NCBI GenBank assembly: GCA_015061575.1
Contig: SUWF01000007.1
Location: 1-64,000 of the forward strand
Direction: 5' to 3'
Origin: Lentisphaerota bacterium
Lineage (GTDB): Bacteria > Verrucomicrobiota > Lentisphaeria > Victivallales > Victivallaceae
DNA length: 64,000 nt
Below are positions 27,528 through 37,488 of this stretch, piece after piece. The notes beneath the pieces are model-generated. The model made no database searches. It was not told where the DNA came from and saw only the letters and a program-made list of their open reading frames with translations. The translations under genes and the position numbers were made by a program. Every line of letters begins with the position of its first letter. Position 1 is the first letter of the stretch.

Positions 27528-30512
27528 TTACTGCATTACTTCCACCTCGCTGAGCAGACGGCTGAAAGGCCGTTTGAGCTTGTCCAGCACCAGCCGGACT
27601 TTGGTGGTTTCCACCGCAGGAAACGCAATTTCAAAGCTGGCGGCGGTGTTGCCGGAAACCGCTCCGACCTTTTGGAACTGACCGTTCACTTCCACTTCCA
27701 CATGAGCATCCAGCACCGGGGAATCATCGCCGGTTTTATTGATGATAGTGTGTACGTTGACCTTGCTGACTTTGGACTTTTGCGGCAGCGCAAATTCGAT
27801 CCACGGCTGAACGTCGTTATCCGCCGGGGCCCAGGTCGGCCAGACGGTTTTGGGGATATTTTCCACAATACCATCCTGCAAAAAGTATTCATAAGCCTGC
27901 GCCCGATCGGAGATCGGCTTGCTGCTGGATGCAGTGATTTTGGTCACATTTTCCGGAATGATACCTTTTTTGTACTCCCGTATCTCTGCCAGCGAAAGTT
28001 CTCCGGCAGCCGCCAGATTACCGGGTTTGAAACGCGCTTCGTCCGCTTTTTTGATCTCATTGCGCACCGCCGCAAGATCGATACCATTGCTGTTGAGCCC
28101 GCCGGATACATACACATGAGTACCCAAAGCGTCAAAGTGATCGCTCAACACTCCATCAACAACTTTGACCGTGCGTTTTTCGCCGGAAACCGCCAGCTCG
28201 CCGGCAGTCGGGAATTTGACTTTGATTTGAGCTTGTATGGGCTGCAAAGTCGGATTGACCGCAATGATCACATATTCATTGCCCAGTTTTTTGACTCCGG
28301 CGATCAACGGTTGGGGAGCAATAACCGCCTGCATATCGCTTTTTTCCATCAATATATTGCCCAGCGCTGCCGGTTCTTTCATTATATGCAGCAAGCCGAT
28401 ACGCAGCTGGTGGCTGTAACTGCCGCCAACGCTACTGTAAGAAAAAGGCACCATACCTTTGGCATCGCCCAGAAAGGCCATAAATATTTGGATGCGCATT
28501 TCATCAAATTTTGGAGCCCGGGAGCGTCCGCCGAAGCGGTTTATATGCCCCCAGTCAAACGCCTGCGGAATAAAAACCAGCGGCTTGTTAAAATTGCTGA
28601 TGATCCGGGCATTTTTGTAAGAAATATCCGGCGGCATGTGGTATTTATTATCCTTGAAAAAGTCCCAATAGCAATCCAGCCCCACCACATCGGCGATCCC
28701 CTTGAAGCGCGTTGCGCCCTCCACGCCGTAATGGTTGATCAGAGTCGGGTGATAAGGATCGATATCTTCCAGATAAGCTTGAACCGCCCGGAAAAATTCC
28801 GGATTTTCGCTGCGGCCTTCCGGCTCATCGGTCAAAAAGTGCCCCAGCAGACCACGGTGCTTGCCGGTCAATTCCACATATTCTTTCAGGATCTTTTTCT
28901 GTTCTTCGCTGAGGGAACTTTTCTGCATATCCTGCGAGGCAAAAGGCGCCCAGCTGTAGGTGTAAGGCTTCGGGAACCGGTGATAAGGATAGATCCAGGC
29001 GTAACGGCCGTTTTGTTCGCATTGATCCAGCCAGGCGATCAGTGCCTCCCGGCTCCGGAAAGGCGAAACGAAAGTCAGATTCACATTCAAGCCTTCGCCC
29101 CGTCCGAAGTTCATACCGAACACGCCCAGCGGCATGATCTTTTTGCCTTCCCGGTGCAAGATTCCCTGCCGGTCAAGCCAGACTTCGCCGGGCGAAAACG
29201 GCAGCTTGCGGATACGCACTTTAACTCCGGAAGCAGTTACAAAGTATTCGCCGTCCGGCATATTTTTGAAATCAAAACTGAACGGATTGACCCGATCTGC
29301 CGCTGCTATTTTTTTGCTCTGCACAACGCCTTGGGCGCCGGAAAGCGTGATTTCCAGCGGCGCACCGATATTTTCTTCCAGAATCACTGAGCCTTCGATC
29401 TTTTCCACCGGCGGCATGGAAGCATAAATATTGTTGCGGTACCACGGCGTAGTCAATTTGATCGCTGCGGCCTGATAATCGACCATCAACGTCCGGAACA
29501 CTCCGCACAGCAGTTCATTTTTGGCATTGCGTACTTCCAGCTGCAATTTATGTTCGCCGTTCTTTTCCACCTTGAGCGGAATTTCAAAGTTCTGCAATTT
29601 GCGGGGTTGGGTTCCAAAGACTTTTTCTGCTCTGTCCACGACTTTTCCGCTGCGGTCAACCAATACTGCTCTGAGCTTGCCCATCGCAAAACGCTTGCCG
29701 CAGTTGACCAGTGAACCGGCCAGCTGACAGACCACAGAATTGTCTTTTTTGACCGTTTTGACCGTGCTGTCGTTAAGCTGCCAGACGTAGTCGGCGGCGT
29801 TGAAATCCTTGAGAACTACCGGTGCAAAAGCAGATACTTCGCTGAAAGTTACTTTGCCGGTCGGAGTTGAAGCACTCATTTCCAGCGTTTTACGGCCCTG
29901 ACTATCCAGCAGAGTGCGCCGGGTGCGGCCGATTTGCATATCAAAAAACTTGAATTTGCCATCGCTGCCGGAATTGAACGCCCCCATCGGAATTGCAATT
30001 TCCAGCGTCCAGCAATCTTTATTGACTTGGGCAGAAATAACTTTGACGCTGCTTTCAAAACTGTAATCCAGCGCAAACTTATTCAAACCGGTATTGTCAT
30101 CTTCTCCGGCGGCATCAGCCACGGCGCCCAAACTGTCGATCATTATTTTGTACAAATATTTATCGTTCCCGCGATTGATAAAGTTCAGCTCCACGCAGTC
30201 CGAACGCCAGATTTTCTCAGAATCGTGAACATTTTCATTGCGCACCATGCTGCCCGGATCGGGTTCCATGGCCCGGATCGCCACATACAAATTTTTGTCA
30301 TCATGAAAAATCTTGTAAAAAGTTTGCACTGTTACCGCTTTATCGGTTCCCAGCAAGCAAAAATTGCCGTATTCCGGAACCGGAGCAGCCAGCACACTGC
30401 CTGCTTTGCCGCTGATATTCAAGCGGGGAGCTTCAACTGCCGGTGCAGCAGCAGCCGAAAAAGCAGCCAGAAATCCGAGTAAACCATACACGATCATGCT
30501 TTTGATACTCAT
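27528..30512 (-). CDS. Secreted CBM9 / GH-like barrel / C-terminal beta-domain protein
   Basis: A 994-residue protein with a signal peptide. Residues about 25-215 are a CBM9/DOMON-like domain (KNLYVAIRAMEPD, CVELNFINRG, WTLEIAIPMGAF). Beta-rich linkers follow to about 420, then a probable TIM barrel (430-740) with EVWLDRQGILHREGKKIMPLG at its start and GHFLTDEPEG near 575, where the DE pair may include the acid catalyst. The C-terminus (about 850-994) looks like an F5/8-type discoidin domain. It is a paralogue of 52332-55286 with the same order and shared motifs. Substrate unknown. GAAAGG lies before the ATG, and a dyad lies in the promoter. Confidence 0.8.
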   Translation of the reverse strand: MSIKSMIVYGLLGFLAAFSAAAAPAVEAPRLNISGKAGSVLAAPVPEYGNFCLLGTDKAVTVQTFYKIFHDDKNLYVAIRAMEPDPGSMVRNENVHDSEKIWRSDCVELNFINRGNDKYLYKIMIDSLGAVADAAGEDDNTGLNKFALDYSFESSVKVISAQVNKDCWTLEIAIPMGAFNSGSDGKFKFFDMQIGRTRRTLLDSQGRKTLEMSASTPTGKVTFSEVSAFAPVVLKDFNAADYVWQLNDSTVKTVKKDNSVVCQLAGSLVNCGKRFAMGKLRAVLVDRSGKVVDRAEKVFGTQPRKLQNFEIPLKVEKNGEHKLQLEVRNAKNELLCGVFRTLMVDYQAAAIKLTTPWYRNNIYASMPPVEKIEGSVILEENIGAPLEITLSGAQGVVQSKKIAAADRVNPFSFDFKNMPDGEYFVTASGVKVRIRKLPFSPGEVWLDRQGILHREGKKIMPLGVFGMNFGRGEGLNVNLTFVSPFRSREALIAWLDQCEQNGRYAWIYPYHRFPKPYTYSWAPFASQDMQKSSLSEEQKKILKEYVELTGKHRGLLGHFLTDEPEGRSENPEFFRAVQAYLEDIDPYHPTLINHYGVEGATRFKGIADVVGLDCYWDFFKDNKYHMPPDISYKNARIISNFNKPLVFIPQAFDWGHINRFGGRSRAPKFDEMRIQIFMAFLGDAKGMVPFSYSSVGGSYSHQLRIGLLHIMKEPAALGNILMEKSDMQAVIAPQPLIAGVKKLGNEYVIIAVNPTLQPIQAQIKVKFPTAGELAVSGEKRTVKVVDGVLSDHFDALGTHVYVSGGLNSNGIDLAAVRNEIKKADEARFKPGNLAAAGELSLAEIREYKKGIIPENVTKITASSSKPISDRAQAYEYFLQDGIVENIPKTVWPTWAPADNDVQPWIEFALPQKSKVSKVNVHTIINKTGDDSPVLDAHVEVEVNGQFQKVGAVSGNTAASFEIAFPAVETTKVRLVLDKLKRPFSRLLSEVEVMQ

Positions 30513-30545
30513 TGATCTTCACCTTTCTTTATAAGATTATATTTT

Positions 30546-30565
30546 TGTTATTACTGCAAGTAACA
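30546..30565 (-). promoter_or_regulatory. Operator-like dyad (site B)
   Basis: TGTTA and TAACA arms separated by ten bases, centred on CTGCAA. It overlaps the proposed -10 of the minus-strand gene at 27528-30512. Plan and core resemble site A at 16395-16417. Confidence 0.45.
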
Positions 30566-30589
30566 TACCTACTTTTGCAACATCTGTAA
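30562..30589 (-). promoter_or_regulatory. Weak promoter candidate for the 994-residue protein gene
   Basis: On the minus strand TTACAG (30584-30589) and TATGTT (30562-30567) are 16 bases apart. Confidence 0.35.
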
Positions 30590-30787
30590 TTATTGCTTAT
30601 AATAATTATACAGTTTTTCCGCAAAACTTCAACCCCCGACAGTAAATATTTTGCAAGAAATGTGACAGCCCTACTTTTTTTTCAAAAATCCATGCGTTAC
30701 CCCAACCAGCCAACAATATTCAAACTTGCAATTTGCCGTAACGGGTGTATCTTATATACCTGACTGAAACAAGGAGTTGCTGCAGCT

Positions 30788-31312
30788 ATGAACAACCATA
30801 TTGTAATTACCGCCTATTCAGCTGAATATATACAACAGGCAATTGAAGTTTGGAACTCGATCGTCCGGCATGGGCAGGCTTTTCCGCAGGAAGAGGAGCT
30901 TGACGAAAAATCCGGCCATGAGTTTTTTACCCGTCAAAGTTTCACCGGTATAGCTTGGGATACCAGTCAGAAAATGGTGGCCGGACTTTACATACTGCAC
31001 CCCAATAACGTGGGCCGCTGCGGTCATATTTGCAACGCCAGTTTTGCCGTGTCGGAAAAGTTCCGCCAGCAGCATATCGGAGAGCAGCTGGTCCGGCACT
31101 GTATGCTTCAGGCGGTGCGCTGCGATTTCCGGATCCTGCAGTTCAATGCGGTGGTCAGCAGCAATACTGCCGCTTTGAATTTATACCAAAAACTGGGATT
31201 CACCCAACTGGGCGTCATTCCCGGCGGTTTCCGCAATAAAGCCGGCGTCTGGGAAGATATTATTCCACATTACATTGACTTGACCGGTCTGGAAAAGCAG
31301 TTGGACGCATGA
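30788..31312 (+). CDS. GNAT-family N-acetyltransferase
   Basis: A 174-residue protein with the GNAT acetyl-CoA fold. The central region [25 protein letters not shown] (about 83-107) carries the V...R/QxxxxG/A pattern of motif A, and [19 protein letters not shown] (about 130-148) is the typical motif B. The substrate could be a protein N-terminus, an amine or a small molecule; nothing here decides. AAGGAG is well placed before the ATG. The next gene overlaps by four bases (ATGA). Confidence 0.88.
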   Translation: MNNHIVITAYSAEYIQQAIEVWNSIVRHGQAFPQEEELDEKSGHEFFTRQSFTGIAWDTSQKMVAGLYILHPNNVGRCGHICNASFAVSEKFRQQHIGEQLVRHCMLQAVRCDFRILQFNAVVSSNTAALNLYQKLGFTQLGVIPGGFRNKAGVWEDIIPHYIDLTGLEKQLDA

Positions 31313-31572
31313 GCAAATTTTCCTGCCGGAGCAACTGCGGCGCCTGCTGCATAGCTCCATCGATAAATTCACCGCTGCCGGGTATGCCCGACGGCAAGCC
31401 CGCCGGAGTACCCTGCGTGAATTTGGATGAAAATATGCGCTGCAAAATTTTCACCTCGCCGGAACGCCCGGCTTTCTGCGGGTCGCTGCAGCCATCGCCG
31501 GAAATGTGCCAGAACTGCCGCGAAGCGGCCTTGGATTATTTGAGCGAACTGGAAAAACTTACTCAACCGTAA
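31309..31572 (+). CDS. YkgJ-family cysteine cluster protein
   Basis: An 87-residue protein with the YkgJ pattern CRSNCGACC near the N-terminus, GxPC in the middle, [13 protein letters not shown] and a final CQNC, eight or more conserved cysteines expected to bind zinc or an Fe-S cluster. The exact role is unknown. It is translationally coupled to the GNAT gene by an ATGA overlap. Its last 14 bases overlap the convergent CE7 esterase gene. Confidence 0.85.
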   Translation: MSKFSCRSNCGACCIAPSINSPLPGMPDGKPAGVPCVNLDENMRCKIFTSPERPAFCGSLQPSPEMCQNCREAALDYLSELEKLTQP

Positions 31573-32509
31573 AATTTTTCCGACACCACTGCAATATATC
31601 TTCATTAAGTTTTTTGTCGTGCAAAGTCGGAGCAAAGTGGCCTACTTCCCGGATAAACAGGGTTTTTATCTTATCACTCAAAGCGTTGGCGATCGAAAAT
31701 TGCCCGACCGGCGCTACACACGGGTCGAATTGCGCCGGAGCGCAAGCCGTGGGTATGGATATATATTTAGCCGCCGCCGAAGCATCGAACCAGCGCAAAA
31801 CCTCCAGCGCCTCAGGGTGTTCAAGCACATACATTCTACACGCCTCGCCGCTGCCGGTGGATTGGTGATCAAAACGGACTTCCGAACCAAAGGTGGGAAT
31901 GTTCAAATAAGCCGCCCGGAAGCGCTTATCCCACGCCAGCAGCAAGGCTCCCATGCCGCCGCCCATACTGCCGCCGGTGTAGCAGAGATTTTCCTCCGTA
32001 TCCGGGAACATATCCAGCAACACCCGGGCGGCCATCCACTGATCGGCGATCACCCCCCGCAAGATATAATTTTCTTTGCAGTCAATGCCGTGCAGCACAT
32101 GTTTATGCGGCATCCACGGAATATTTTTGCATTGCGAAAATCCCAATCCCCGCACACATGCGTAAGCAGTCGTCAAACCAAATTCGCTTACACACGGCGC
32201 CCCGGGATTGCTGTAGCCCTGGCCTTGCAGCAGTCCGCCGCAGGAATTTTCGGGCCGGGCGATCCACATGGTTATCGACTGGCCGTCATAATTTTCAAAT
32301 TTGATCCGGTAGGTCTTGTCGGAATCAACACTGCTCCAGACTTCAGCTTCCACCTTATAGCGCAGCGGAGCTTCCATCACCTGTTGGTAATTATTCTGCC
32401 AAAACTCTGCAAAACCGTCAACTTCGTTTCCGGGAGCGATTTGCAAAAGCATTTCCAAAGTATATCCATTGGACGGATCAAACGGAAAATCATGCGCTAC
32501 AGTCATCAT
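31559..32509 (-). CDS. Acetyl xylan esterase / cephalosporin-C deacetylase (CE7)
   Basis: A 316-residue alpha/beta hydrolase of the CE7 family, which removes acetyl groups from xylo-oligosaccharides and related esters. The nucleophile motif [15 protein letters not shown] is near residue 177, with an acid in AQFDPCVAP near 262 and the His in GHFAP near 293; [10 protein letters not shown] before the nucleophile is also typical. No signal peptide, so it is probably intracellular. I used the ATG at 32509, five bases after AGGA, although a TTG lies directly before it. It suggests use of acetylated hemicellulose or a similar glycan. Confidence 0.9.
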   Translation of the reverse strand: MMTVAHDFPFDPSNGYTLEMLLQIAPGNEVDGFAEFWQNNYQQVMEAPLRYKVEAEVWSSVDSDKTYRIKFENYDGQSITMWIARPENSCGGLLQGQGYSNPGAPCVSEFGLTTAYACVRGLGFSQCKNIPWMPHKHVLHGIDCKENYILRGVIADQWMAARVLLDMFPDTEENLCYTGGSMGGGMGALLLAWDKRFRAAYLNIPTFGSEVRFDHQSTGSGEACRMYVLEHPEALEVLRWFDASAAAKYISIPTACAPAQFDPCVAPVGQFSIANALSDKIKTLFIREVGHFAPTLHDKKLNEDILQWCRKNFTVE

Positions 32510-32547
32510 CAAAGTCCTTTTTTAAACTTGGTTGAAGCTTATGTATA

Positions 32548-32576
32548 ATATATATCCCTTTGGGATGATATACCAA
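32548..32576 (-). promoter_or_regulatory. Promoter candidate and dyad for the CE7 gene
   Basis: On the minus strand TTGGTA (32571-32576) and TATATA (32549-32554) are 16 bases apart. The spacer contains the inverted repeat ATCCC-TTT-GGGAT (32554-32566), a possible operator. Confidence 0.4.
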
Positions 32577-32657
32577 TGAAAAATCAAACTTTGCGGAATT
32601 TCAGCTGTACTTTTCCGGAAATGCAATATATTTTTTCAATAAATCCGCCGAATGAAC

Positions 32658-32686
32658 TTGACAAGGCCGCAATAGAGTGCTAATGT
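32658..32686 (+). promoter_or_regulatory. Strong sigma70-type promoter for the beta-helix gene
   Basis: A perfect TTGACA at 32658 and TAATGT at 32681, with 17 bases between, about 100 bases before the start codon at 32790. Confidence 0.65.
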
Positions 32687-32696
32687 AGTTGCAGAT
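32687..32696 (+). promoter_or_regulatory. TTGCAG element just after the -10 (site F)
   Basis: AGTTGCAGAT directly follows the -10 element, where a bound repressor would block initiation. It shares the core of sites B, C and D. Confidence 0.3.
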
Positions 32697-32789
32697 TCGG
32701 GGATTTCGAGGTTTGGTCATATAAACCGTCCCTGATGCCTGAAATCAATTCCGGCTGATTTACCGGAATAACAAGGAAAATTGGTGATT

Positions 32790-34115
32790 ATGAGCAAATT
32801 CAAACTGATCGCCTGTATCGGGGTTGCCCTTCTTGCCGCAGCCAATCTTTCCGCCAAAGATATTTTTGTATCATTGGCGACTGGTAAAAACAAAAACGCC
32901 GGAACCAAAGAAGCTCCTTACAAAAACCTCTGGAAAGCGTTGAGCGTGGCCAAAGATGGCGACGTAATCCACCTGGCCGAAGGCAACTACCCCGGCCGGA
33001 TGAAAACCGGCTGGTTCAAGATGGAAAAACCAATTTCGCTGATCGGCGGTTATTCGGCGGACTTCACCCAGCGCAATCCGCTGGTCTACAAAACTATGTT
33101 CCAACCCAAAAACGAAAATAACGATAAAAAATCCGGTGCTTTGGGCCTGCTGCATATAGAATTTGAAAAAAATCCGATGAAAGCTCCCAAAGGTTTCGAC
33201 ATCGTGATCGACGGTTTGATCTTTGATGATGGTTTTGCCTCCAGCTACCACGCCGTCAAAGGCAAGCCCGAAGGCTTCGATACCGGCATGTGGCTGGAAG
33301 GTCCCGCCAAAAATAAAGCCGATAAATTCCCCAGCGCCAACCGTTACAGCATCTATTCGGCTACCGCCTCCCGGGGCGAAGGCAATATAACCATCCGCAA
33401 CTGCACCTTTGTCAACGGTTCCAATTACGCAGTCAACCTCAACTGGTTCAAGGGCAAAGTAGCGATCACCAACAACGTTTTCTGCAATAACCGGATGATT
33501 TCGATCAACGTTACCTGCTCCAACGGCCGGGAAAAATTGGATTGGGAATGTGCCTACAATACCGTGCTGTTCACCTGGAGCCGCCTCAACGACCTGGCGG
33601 ATATGGGTTTTGCCATCCGCAACAACACCAACTGCAACGCCAATATCCACCACAACATCATCGGTTTGAACGTGCTGACCGGGTTTGACAACACCAAGGG
33701 CAACCCCAAGCAGAAAACCACCAAGCTGGATAACAATATCTTTTTCCTGAACCGGGAATCCGACGTGCAGATGACCGTATCGCCCTCGATCGCCAAGATC
33801 CGGGTGGATTCCTTTGAAGATCTGGAAGAAGTTGACGGCATCGTATCCATCGACGGCAATATCGACCTCAAAGACCCGGCGATTTTCAAGGGCCGGATCA
33901 ATGCCAAATATCTCAATGCGTTCCTTTCCATGAAGTATTCGGAAAAGACCAGGCTTGATCCCGGCAAGTGCAATGCTCTGCGCAGCGTGCTGGGTCTGCC
34001 GCTGCAGGGATCGATCACTACCACCTGCGATATGTACGCCAACCGCTACCCGCAGGAAGATGCACTGAAACTCTTTGGCGCGGTGTCCACTCACGGAGCC
34101 CAGATGCCTAAATAA
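32790..34115 (+). CDS. Secreted right-handed beta-helix protein
   Basis: A 441-residue protein with a signal peptide (about 1-22). IFVSLATGKNKNAGTKEAPYKNLWKAL at 25-50 is the DUF1565-type N-terminus found before parallel beta-helix domains. It is followed by VIHLAEGNYPG and helical rungs such as ITIRNCTFVNGSNYAVNL, VAITNNVFCNN and NIHHNIIGLNV. The fold is that of pectate lyases and other polysaccharide lyases, but no catalytic residues could be assigned. I chose the ATG at 32790 over an in-frame TTG at 32781 that would crowd the AAGGA. Terminator at 34149. Confidence 0.82.
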   Translation: MSKFKLIACIGVALLAAANLSAKDIFVSLATGKNKNAGTKEAPYKNLWKALSVAKDGDVIHLAEGNYPGRMKTGWFKMEKPISLIGGYSADFTQRNPLVYKTMFQPKNENNDKKSGALGLLHIEFEKNPMKAPKGFDIVIDGLIFDDGFASSYHAVKGKPEGFDTGMWLEGPAKNKADKFPSANRYSIYSATASRGEGNITIRNCTFVNGSNYAVNLNWFKGKVAITNNVFCNNRMISINVTCSNGREKLDWECAYNTVLFTWSRLNDLADMGFAIRNNTNCNANIHHNIIGLNVLTGFDNTKGNPKQKTTKLDNNIFFLNRESDVQMTVSPSIAKIRVDSFEDLEEVDGIVSIDGNIDLKDPAIFKGRINAKYLNAFLSMKYSEKTRLDPGKCNALRSVLGLPLQGSITTTCDMYANRYPQEDALKLFGAVSTHGAQMPK

Positions 34116-34148
34116 AATCAGCTGCGGTCAACGCAAAAATCAATTCTT

Positions 34149-34190
34149 AAGCCGGTTGCCAGTACAATACATTGGCGGCCGGCTTTTTTT
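34149..34190 (+). terminator. Terminator of the beta-helix gene
   Basis: AAGCCGGTTGCCA pairs with TGGCGGCCGGCTT (two mismatches in the stem), followed by seven T. Confidence 0.85.
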
Positions 34191-34221
34191 GTTATTTTTT
34201 GATCGACTTTGATTATTAAAG

Positions 34222-34250
34222 TTGGCAAACCAATTTTCCTGAGTTATATT
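34222..34250 (+). promoter_or_regulatory. Promoter candidate for the nitrilase-family gene
   Basis: TTGGCA at 34222 and TATATT at 34245 separated by 17 bases, 46 bases before the ATG. Confidence 0.5.
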
Positions 34251-34296
34251 AGCAGCAGAAACAGTTTAGTTATTGTTATTTTGAGGTAAAATAAAA

Positions 34297-35103
34297 ATGC
34301 GTGTTACTATTATGCAGCCGCCCTACCCGGCTCCGGGCGAAGCGGCCAAGACCTTGAACTGGCAGCTCGAACAGCTGCAGAAGCTTGAAGTAAATTCCAC
34401 TGATCTGGTGATCTTTCCCGAAAATGCCAACTGTACCGGCTACACTGATTTGGCTGACCTCAAACGAATGGTGCAAAACGAAGGCGCAGTTTTTGTTGAG
34501 GCAATGCGGCAAACCGCCCGCCGGGTCAACTGCACGATCATGAGCGGATTGGAAAATATCGGAAGCGACGGTGTTTTGCGCAACCAGCTGACCGTTTTCA
34601 CCCCGGAAGGCGAAGAATTTTCGCCCTACACCAAAGTGCATCTGGTTGAACCGGAACTGGTCAAAGGCATTGAACCCGGGCAAAAACCGGAATCGTTTCT
34701 GTACAAAGGTGTCCGCTATGGAGCGGCGATTTGTTTTGATTCCTATTTTCCGGAACTTTTTGTGGAATACGCCAAACAGCGCATCGATGTGATGATCGTT
34801 ATCAGCCACCAGCGGCAGGAACGGCCGGATATTCTGGAGTTTCTCAACCAGACCCGGGCCTTTGATTGCGGCTGTACGCTTTTGCGTTCCGCTCCGGCCA
34901 TGCAGAACCCCGATATCGGCGGCCGCAGCATGGTCATTGCTCCGGATGGCAAGATCCTGGCCAACGCCGGCGGTACGCCCGGAGTGATAACTTACGACAT
35001 TGATCCGGGAGCCCGTTTTATGCGGGCAGCATCCTATGGCGAACCCGACCGGATCGGGGACTACCGGGAAGTGCTGATGGTTTCCAGAAATCACTTTGAA
35101 TAA
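34297..35103 (+). CDS. Nitrilase-family carbon-nitrogen hydrolase
   Basis: A 268-residue member of the C-N hydrolase superfamily, cleaving amide or nitrile bonds of small molecules. The catalytic triad is visible: Glu in VIFPENANCTGY near residue 42, Lys in YTKVHLVEPEL near 112 and Cys in AAICFDSYFPELF near 147. Subfamily and substrate (amidase, carbamoylase or deaminated glutathione amidase type) cannot be fixed. It is probably cytoplasmic. The next gene begins 42 bases downstream, so the two may share a transcript. Confidence 0.9.
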   Translation: MRVTIMQPPYPAPGEAAKTLNWQLEQLQKLEVNSTDLVIFPENANCTGYTDLADLKRMVQNEGAVFVEAMRQTARRVNCTIMSGLENIGSDGVLRNQLTVFTPEGEEFSPYTKVHLVEPELVKGIEPGQKPESFLYKGVRYGAAICFDSYFPELFVEYAKQRIDVMIVISHQRQERPDILEFLNQTRAFDCGCTLLRSAPAMQNPDIGGRSMVIAPDGKILANAGGTPGVITYDIDPGARFMRAASYGEPDRIGDYREVLMVSRNHFE

Positions 35104-35145
35104 ATTATTTCAGCCTGATGATCCAACAATAAAAAGGAGGACCGA

Positions 35146-37488
35146 ATGAGTGCAATAAAATACTCAGTCAAAAAGGGCAAGGTTACTTTAAAGTGGGACA
35201 AAATCAAAACTCTCAACGGAGTCAAGGTCATTGGCTACATTCTGGAATACAATGGTCGGGAGATCCCGCTCGTCCGTAACAATTACACAGTAAAAAATGC
35301 CAGTATCGGCGGTAATCACAGCATCCGGATCAGGGCGGTCACGCTTACCGGACTTGGCGACTGGAGCGATATGCAGCTCTTTGACGTCGATGATGAAATT
35401 GCCCCCAAAGCCGGAAAAGTGAAAGCTGAGCAAATTTCGCAGGACAGTGTAAAACTTTTTCTCAGCGGTTTCAGCGATAACGATGCAGTGGATCATTACA
35501 ATATCTATTTGAATAAAAATTTGCTCACTTCGACTTCGGATCTGACTTTTTTGTATAAAAATGAAAATCTGGGCGGCAAGCTGAATTTTACGGTCGAAGC
35601 TGTCGATAAATACGACAATAAATCCAAAGCCGCCAAAGCCAGTATCAAAATAGCGGATAAAACTCCGCCGGAGCAGGTCAGCGGTCTGCAAGTTAAGGGC
35701 GAAGCCAACGAAAAAGCCACCGTTATTACCTGGGATATTCCCTACGATTATGTAGGCGTGACCACCTATCAAGTCAAGGTGGATGGAAAAGTCTACACCA
35801 GTAAAAAGAATGAAATCACGTTGAAAAAGCTTTCTGTCGGTCAGCATACGATCAGTGTTGCAGCGGGTGATAAAGCCAAAAATTACGGCGAAGCATCTGT
35901 TATTACCATTGATGTAAAAGATACTACCGACCCTAAAAAAGGCAAGATCAAACTTACTCAGCTTGCTGCAGACCGCATCCAGATCGCAATCAGCGGTTTT
36001 TCTGACAAGAACGGCAGCGGCATTGCCCAATACAGTGTGTATTTGAATGGCGAGTTTGTCGGCAATACAGTCCAAAACATCTACACTTACGAAGGCAAAA
36101 ATCTGAGCGGAACTTTGAATTTTGCCGTTAAGGCGATAGACGCTGCCGGTAATGAATCGGCGCTGGCGGCGGCCAAAATTAAAATTGCTCCGGCCCCCAC
36201 GCCGGAACCGGATGTGAACAAAGGCTTGAACAAGACTCTTGCCGGTATCGATGCGGCTGTGTTTCTGGAAAAATACAATCATTATGATTCCACTTCGGAA
36301 CTGCCGTCCGCAGCCAAATATAAATCCATCACCGGCACGGCCGAAAAAGATGTAATAACCTTTGCCGCCGATAAATACAGTCTGGTCAACGGCAAGATCA
36401 CGCTCGCTGGCGGCGATGATGAAATCATTGTCCGCACCAACAGTGTTATGGATTGCAACGGAATGGTTGATTTCGGTGAAGGAAACAACTCTTTTACTGC
36501 GGAAAAAAACTCCTCTGTTTCCGTCTGGGATGAAGCTTCGCTCAAGTTCGGTTCCGGCAATGATACGATCAAACTGACCGACTGTGATGATGTTGATTTT
36601 GATGATGGCGGATTTTATACCGGCAACGGCAACGATGTATTCACAGCTCATAATGTTAAAGATATGGACGGAGTGCTCAATATGGGTGGCGGTAATGACG
36701 TACTCAAACTTACCGGCAGCACCTATTTTGAGACCGAGATTTTCGATATGGGCGATGGCAACGATTCGGTTCATATCAATAAGGGGTCGCTTCTGGCAAT
36801 TGATATGATGGATGAAGATCTGCGCTATGGCGGGATCACTTTCGGTGCCGGCAATGATACGCTGGTGCTGGATGGTATGCTCAAGCTCACGAATATGAGT
36901 GATTTTTCGCATGGCAACTTTGATATGCTCACGGGCCTGGAAAATATTTCCGGCTCCGGTCAGCTGGTACTTGAAAATATCCAGCAGCTTGACAGTGCCC
37001 TGGTGGATGATTTAATAGAGGCCGGGATCACTATAGTACAGGTTCCCAATGTCTGGGCATTTTATGACGACGGCCGACCCGAAAACAGCGATGACACCAT
37101 GAAAACTGCCCGCACAGTCCTCTATGATAGCGATTACGCTGTATGGCTCAATGGCGGCAACTGGGGCGATGGGTCAAATTGCCCCACCGACACGGTTGAC
37201 TGGTTCCGGCTGGATATCGGCGGCAGCAGCGATATAACCACCAAGCATAAACTGTTTTTGAATGATCCTTATGTTTGGCATGACGGCTTTGTTAAACTGG
37301 ATGTTTATGACCGGAACGGCTCTTTTGTGAAGAATATTTCTCCGGAAGATTACAGCCGTTATTCCGATGCAATGATTGACCTCAAAGAGTTTGGTAACGG
37401 TACATTCTATCTCAAGTTCAGCATTGAAGGCGGTAACTGCGGGGCCATGAACTTTGGCGTCAGCACCGAAAGCGAGTGGTACGATTGA
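35146..37488 (+). CDS. FN3-repeat protein with RTX-like acidic repeats
   Basis: A 780-residue protein. Three or four fibronectin-III-like domains (about 1-345), with recurring units such as DNDAVDHYNIYLNKNLL and GSGIAQYSVYLNGEF, are followed by an Asp/Gly-rich region (about 415-600) with GGDDEIIV, GSGNDTIKL, GNGNDVFTA, GGGNDVLKL, GDGNDSVHI and GAGNDTLVL. These are RTX-like calcium-binding nonapeptides. The last 150 residues resemble a PPC-type beta-sandwich. There is no signal peptide, which fits type I secretion. A strong AAAAGGAGGA precedes the ATG. It may be an adhesin or part of the glycan-binding surface; no enzyme motif seen. Confidence 0.82.
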   Translation: MSAIKYSVKKGKVTLKWDKIKTLNGVKVIGYILEYNGREIPLVRNNYTVKNASIGGNHSIRIRAVTLTGLGDWSDMQLFDVDDEIAPKAGKVKAEQISQDSVKLFLSGFSDNDAVDHYNIYLNKNLLTSTSDLTFLYKNENLGGKLNFTVEAVDKYDNKSKAAKASIKIADKTPPEQVSGLQVKGEANEKATVITWDIPYDYVGVTTYQVKVDGKVYTSKKNEITLKKLSVGQHTISVAAGDKAKNYGEASVITIDVKDTTDPKKGKIKLTQLAADRIQIAISGFSDKNGSGIAQYSVYLNGEFVGNTVQNIYTYEGKNLSGTLNFAVKAIDAAGNESALAAAKIKIAPAPTPEPDVNKGLNKTLAGIDAAVFLEKYNHYDSTSELPSAAKYKSITGTAEKDVITFAADKYSLVNGKITLAGGDDEIIVRTNSVMDCNGMVDFGEGNNSFTAEKNSSVSVWDEASLKFGSGNDTIKLTDCDDVDFDDGGFYTGNGNDVFTAHNVKDMDGVLNMGGGNDVLKLTGSTYFETEIFDMGDGNDSVHINKGSLLAIDMMDEDLRYGGITFGAGNDTLVLDGMLKLTNMSDFSHGNFDMLTGLENISGSGQLVLENIQQLDSALVDDLIEAGITIVQVPNVWAFYDDGRPENSDDTMKTARTVLYDSDYAVWLNGGNWGDGSNCPTDTVDWFRLDIGGSSDITTKHKLFLNDPYVWHDGFVKLDVYDRNGSFVKNISPEDYSRYSDAMIDLKEFGNGTFYLKFSIEGGNCGAMNFGVSTESEWYD

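Noticed and set aside
27519-29390. A 623-codon plus-strand open frame opposite the 994-residue protein gene
   Set aside because: His/Arg/Phe-rich antisense composition with no SD; the minus-strand gene has a signal peptide, domains and a paralogue.
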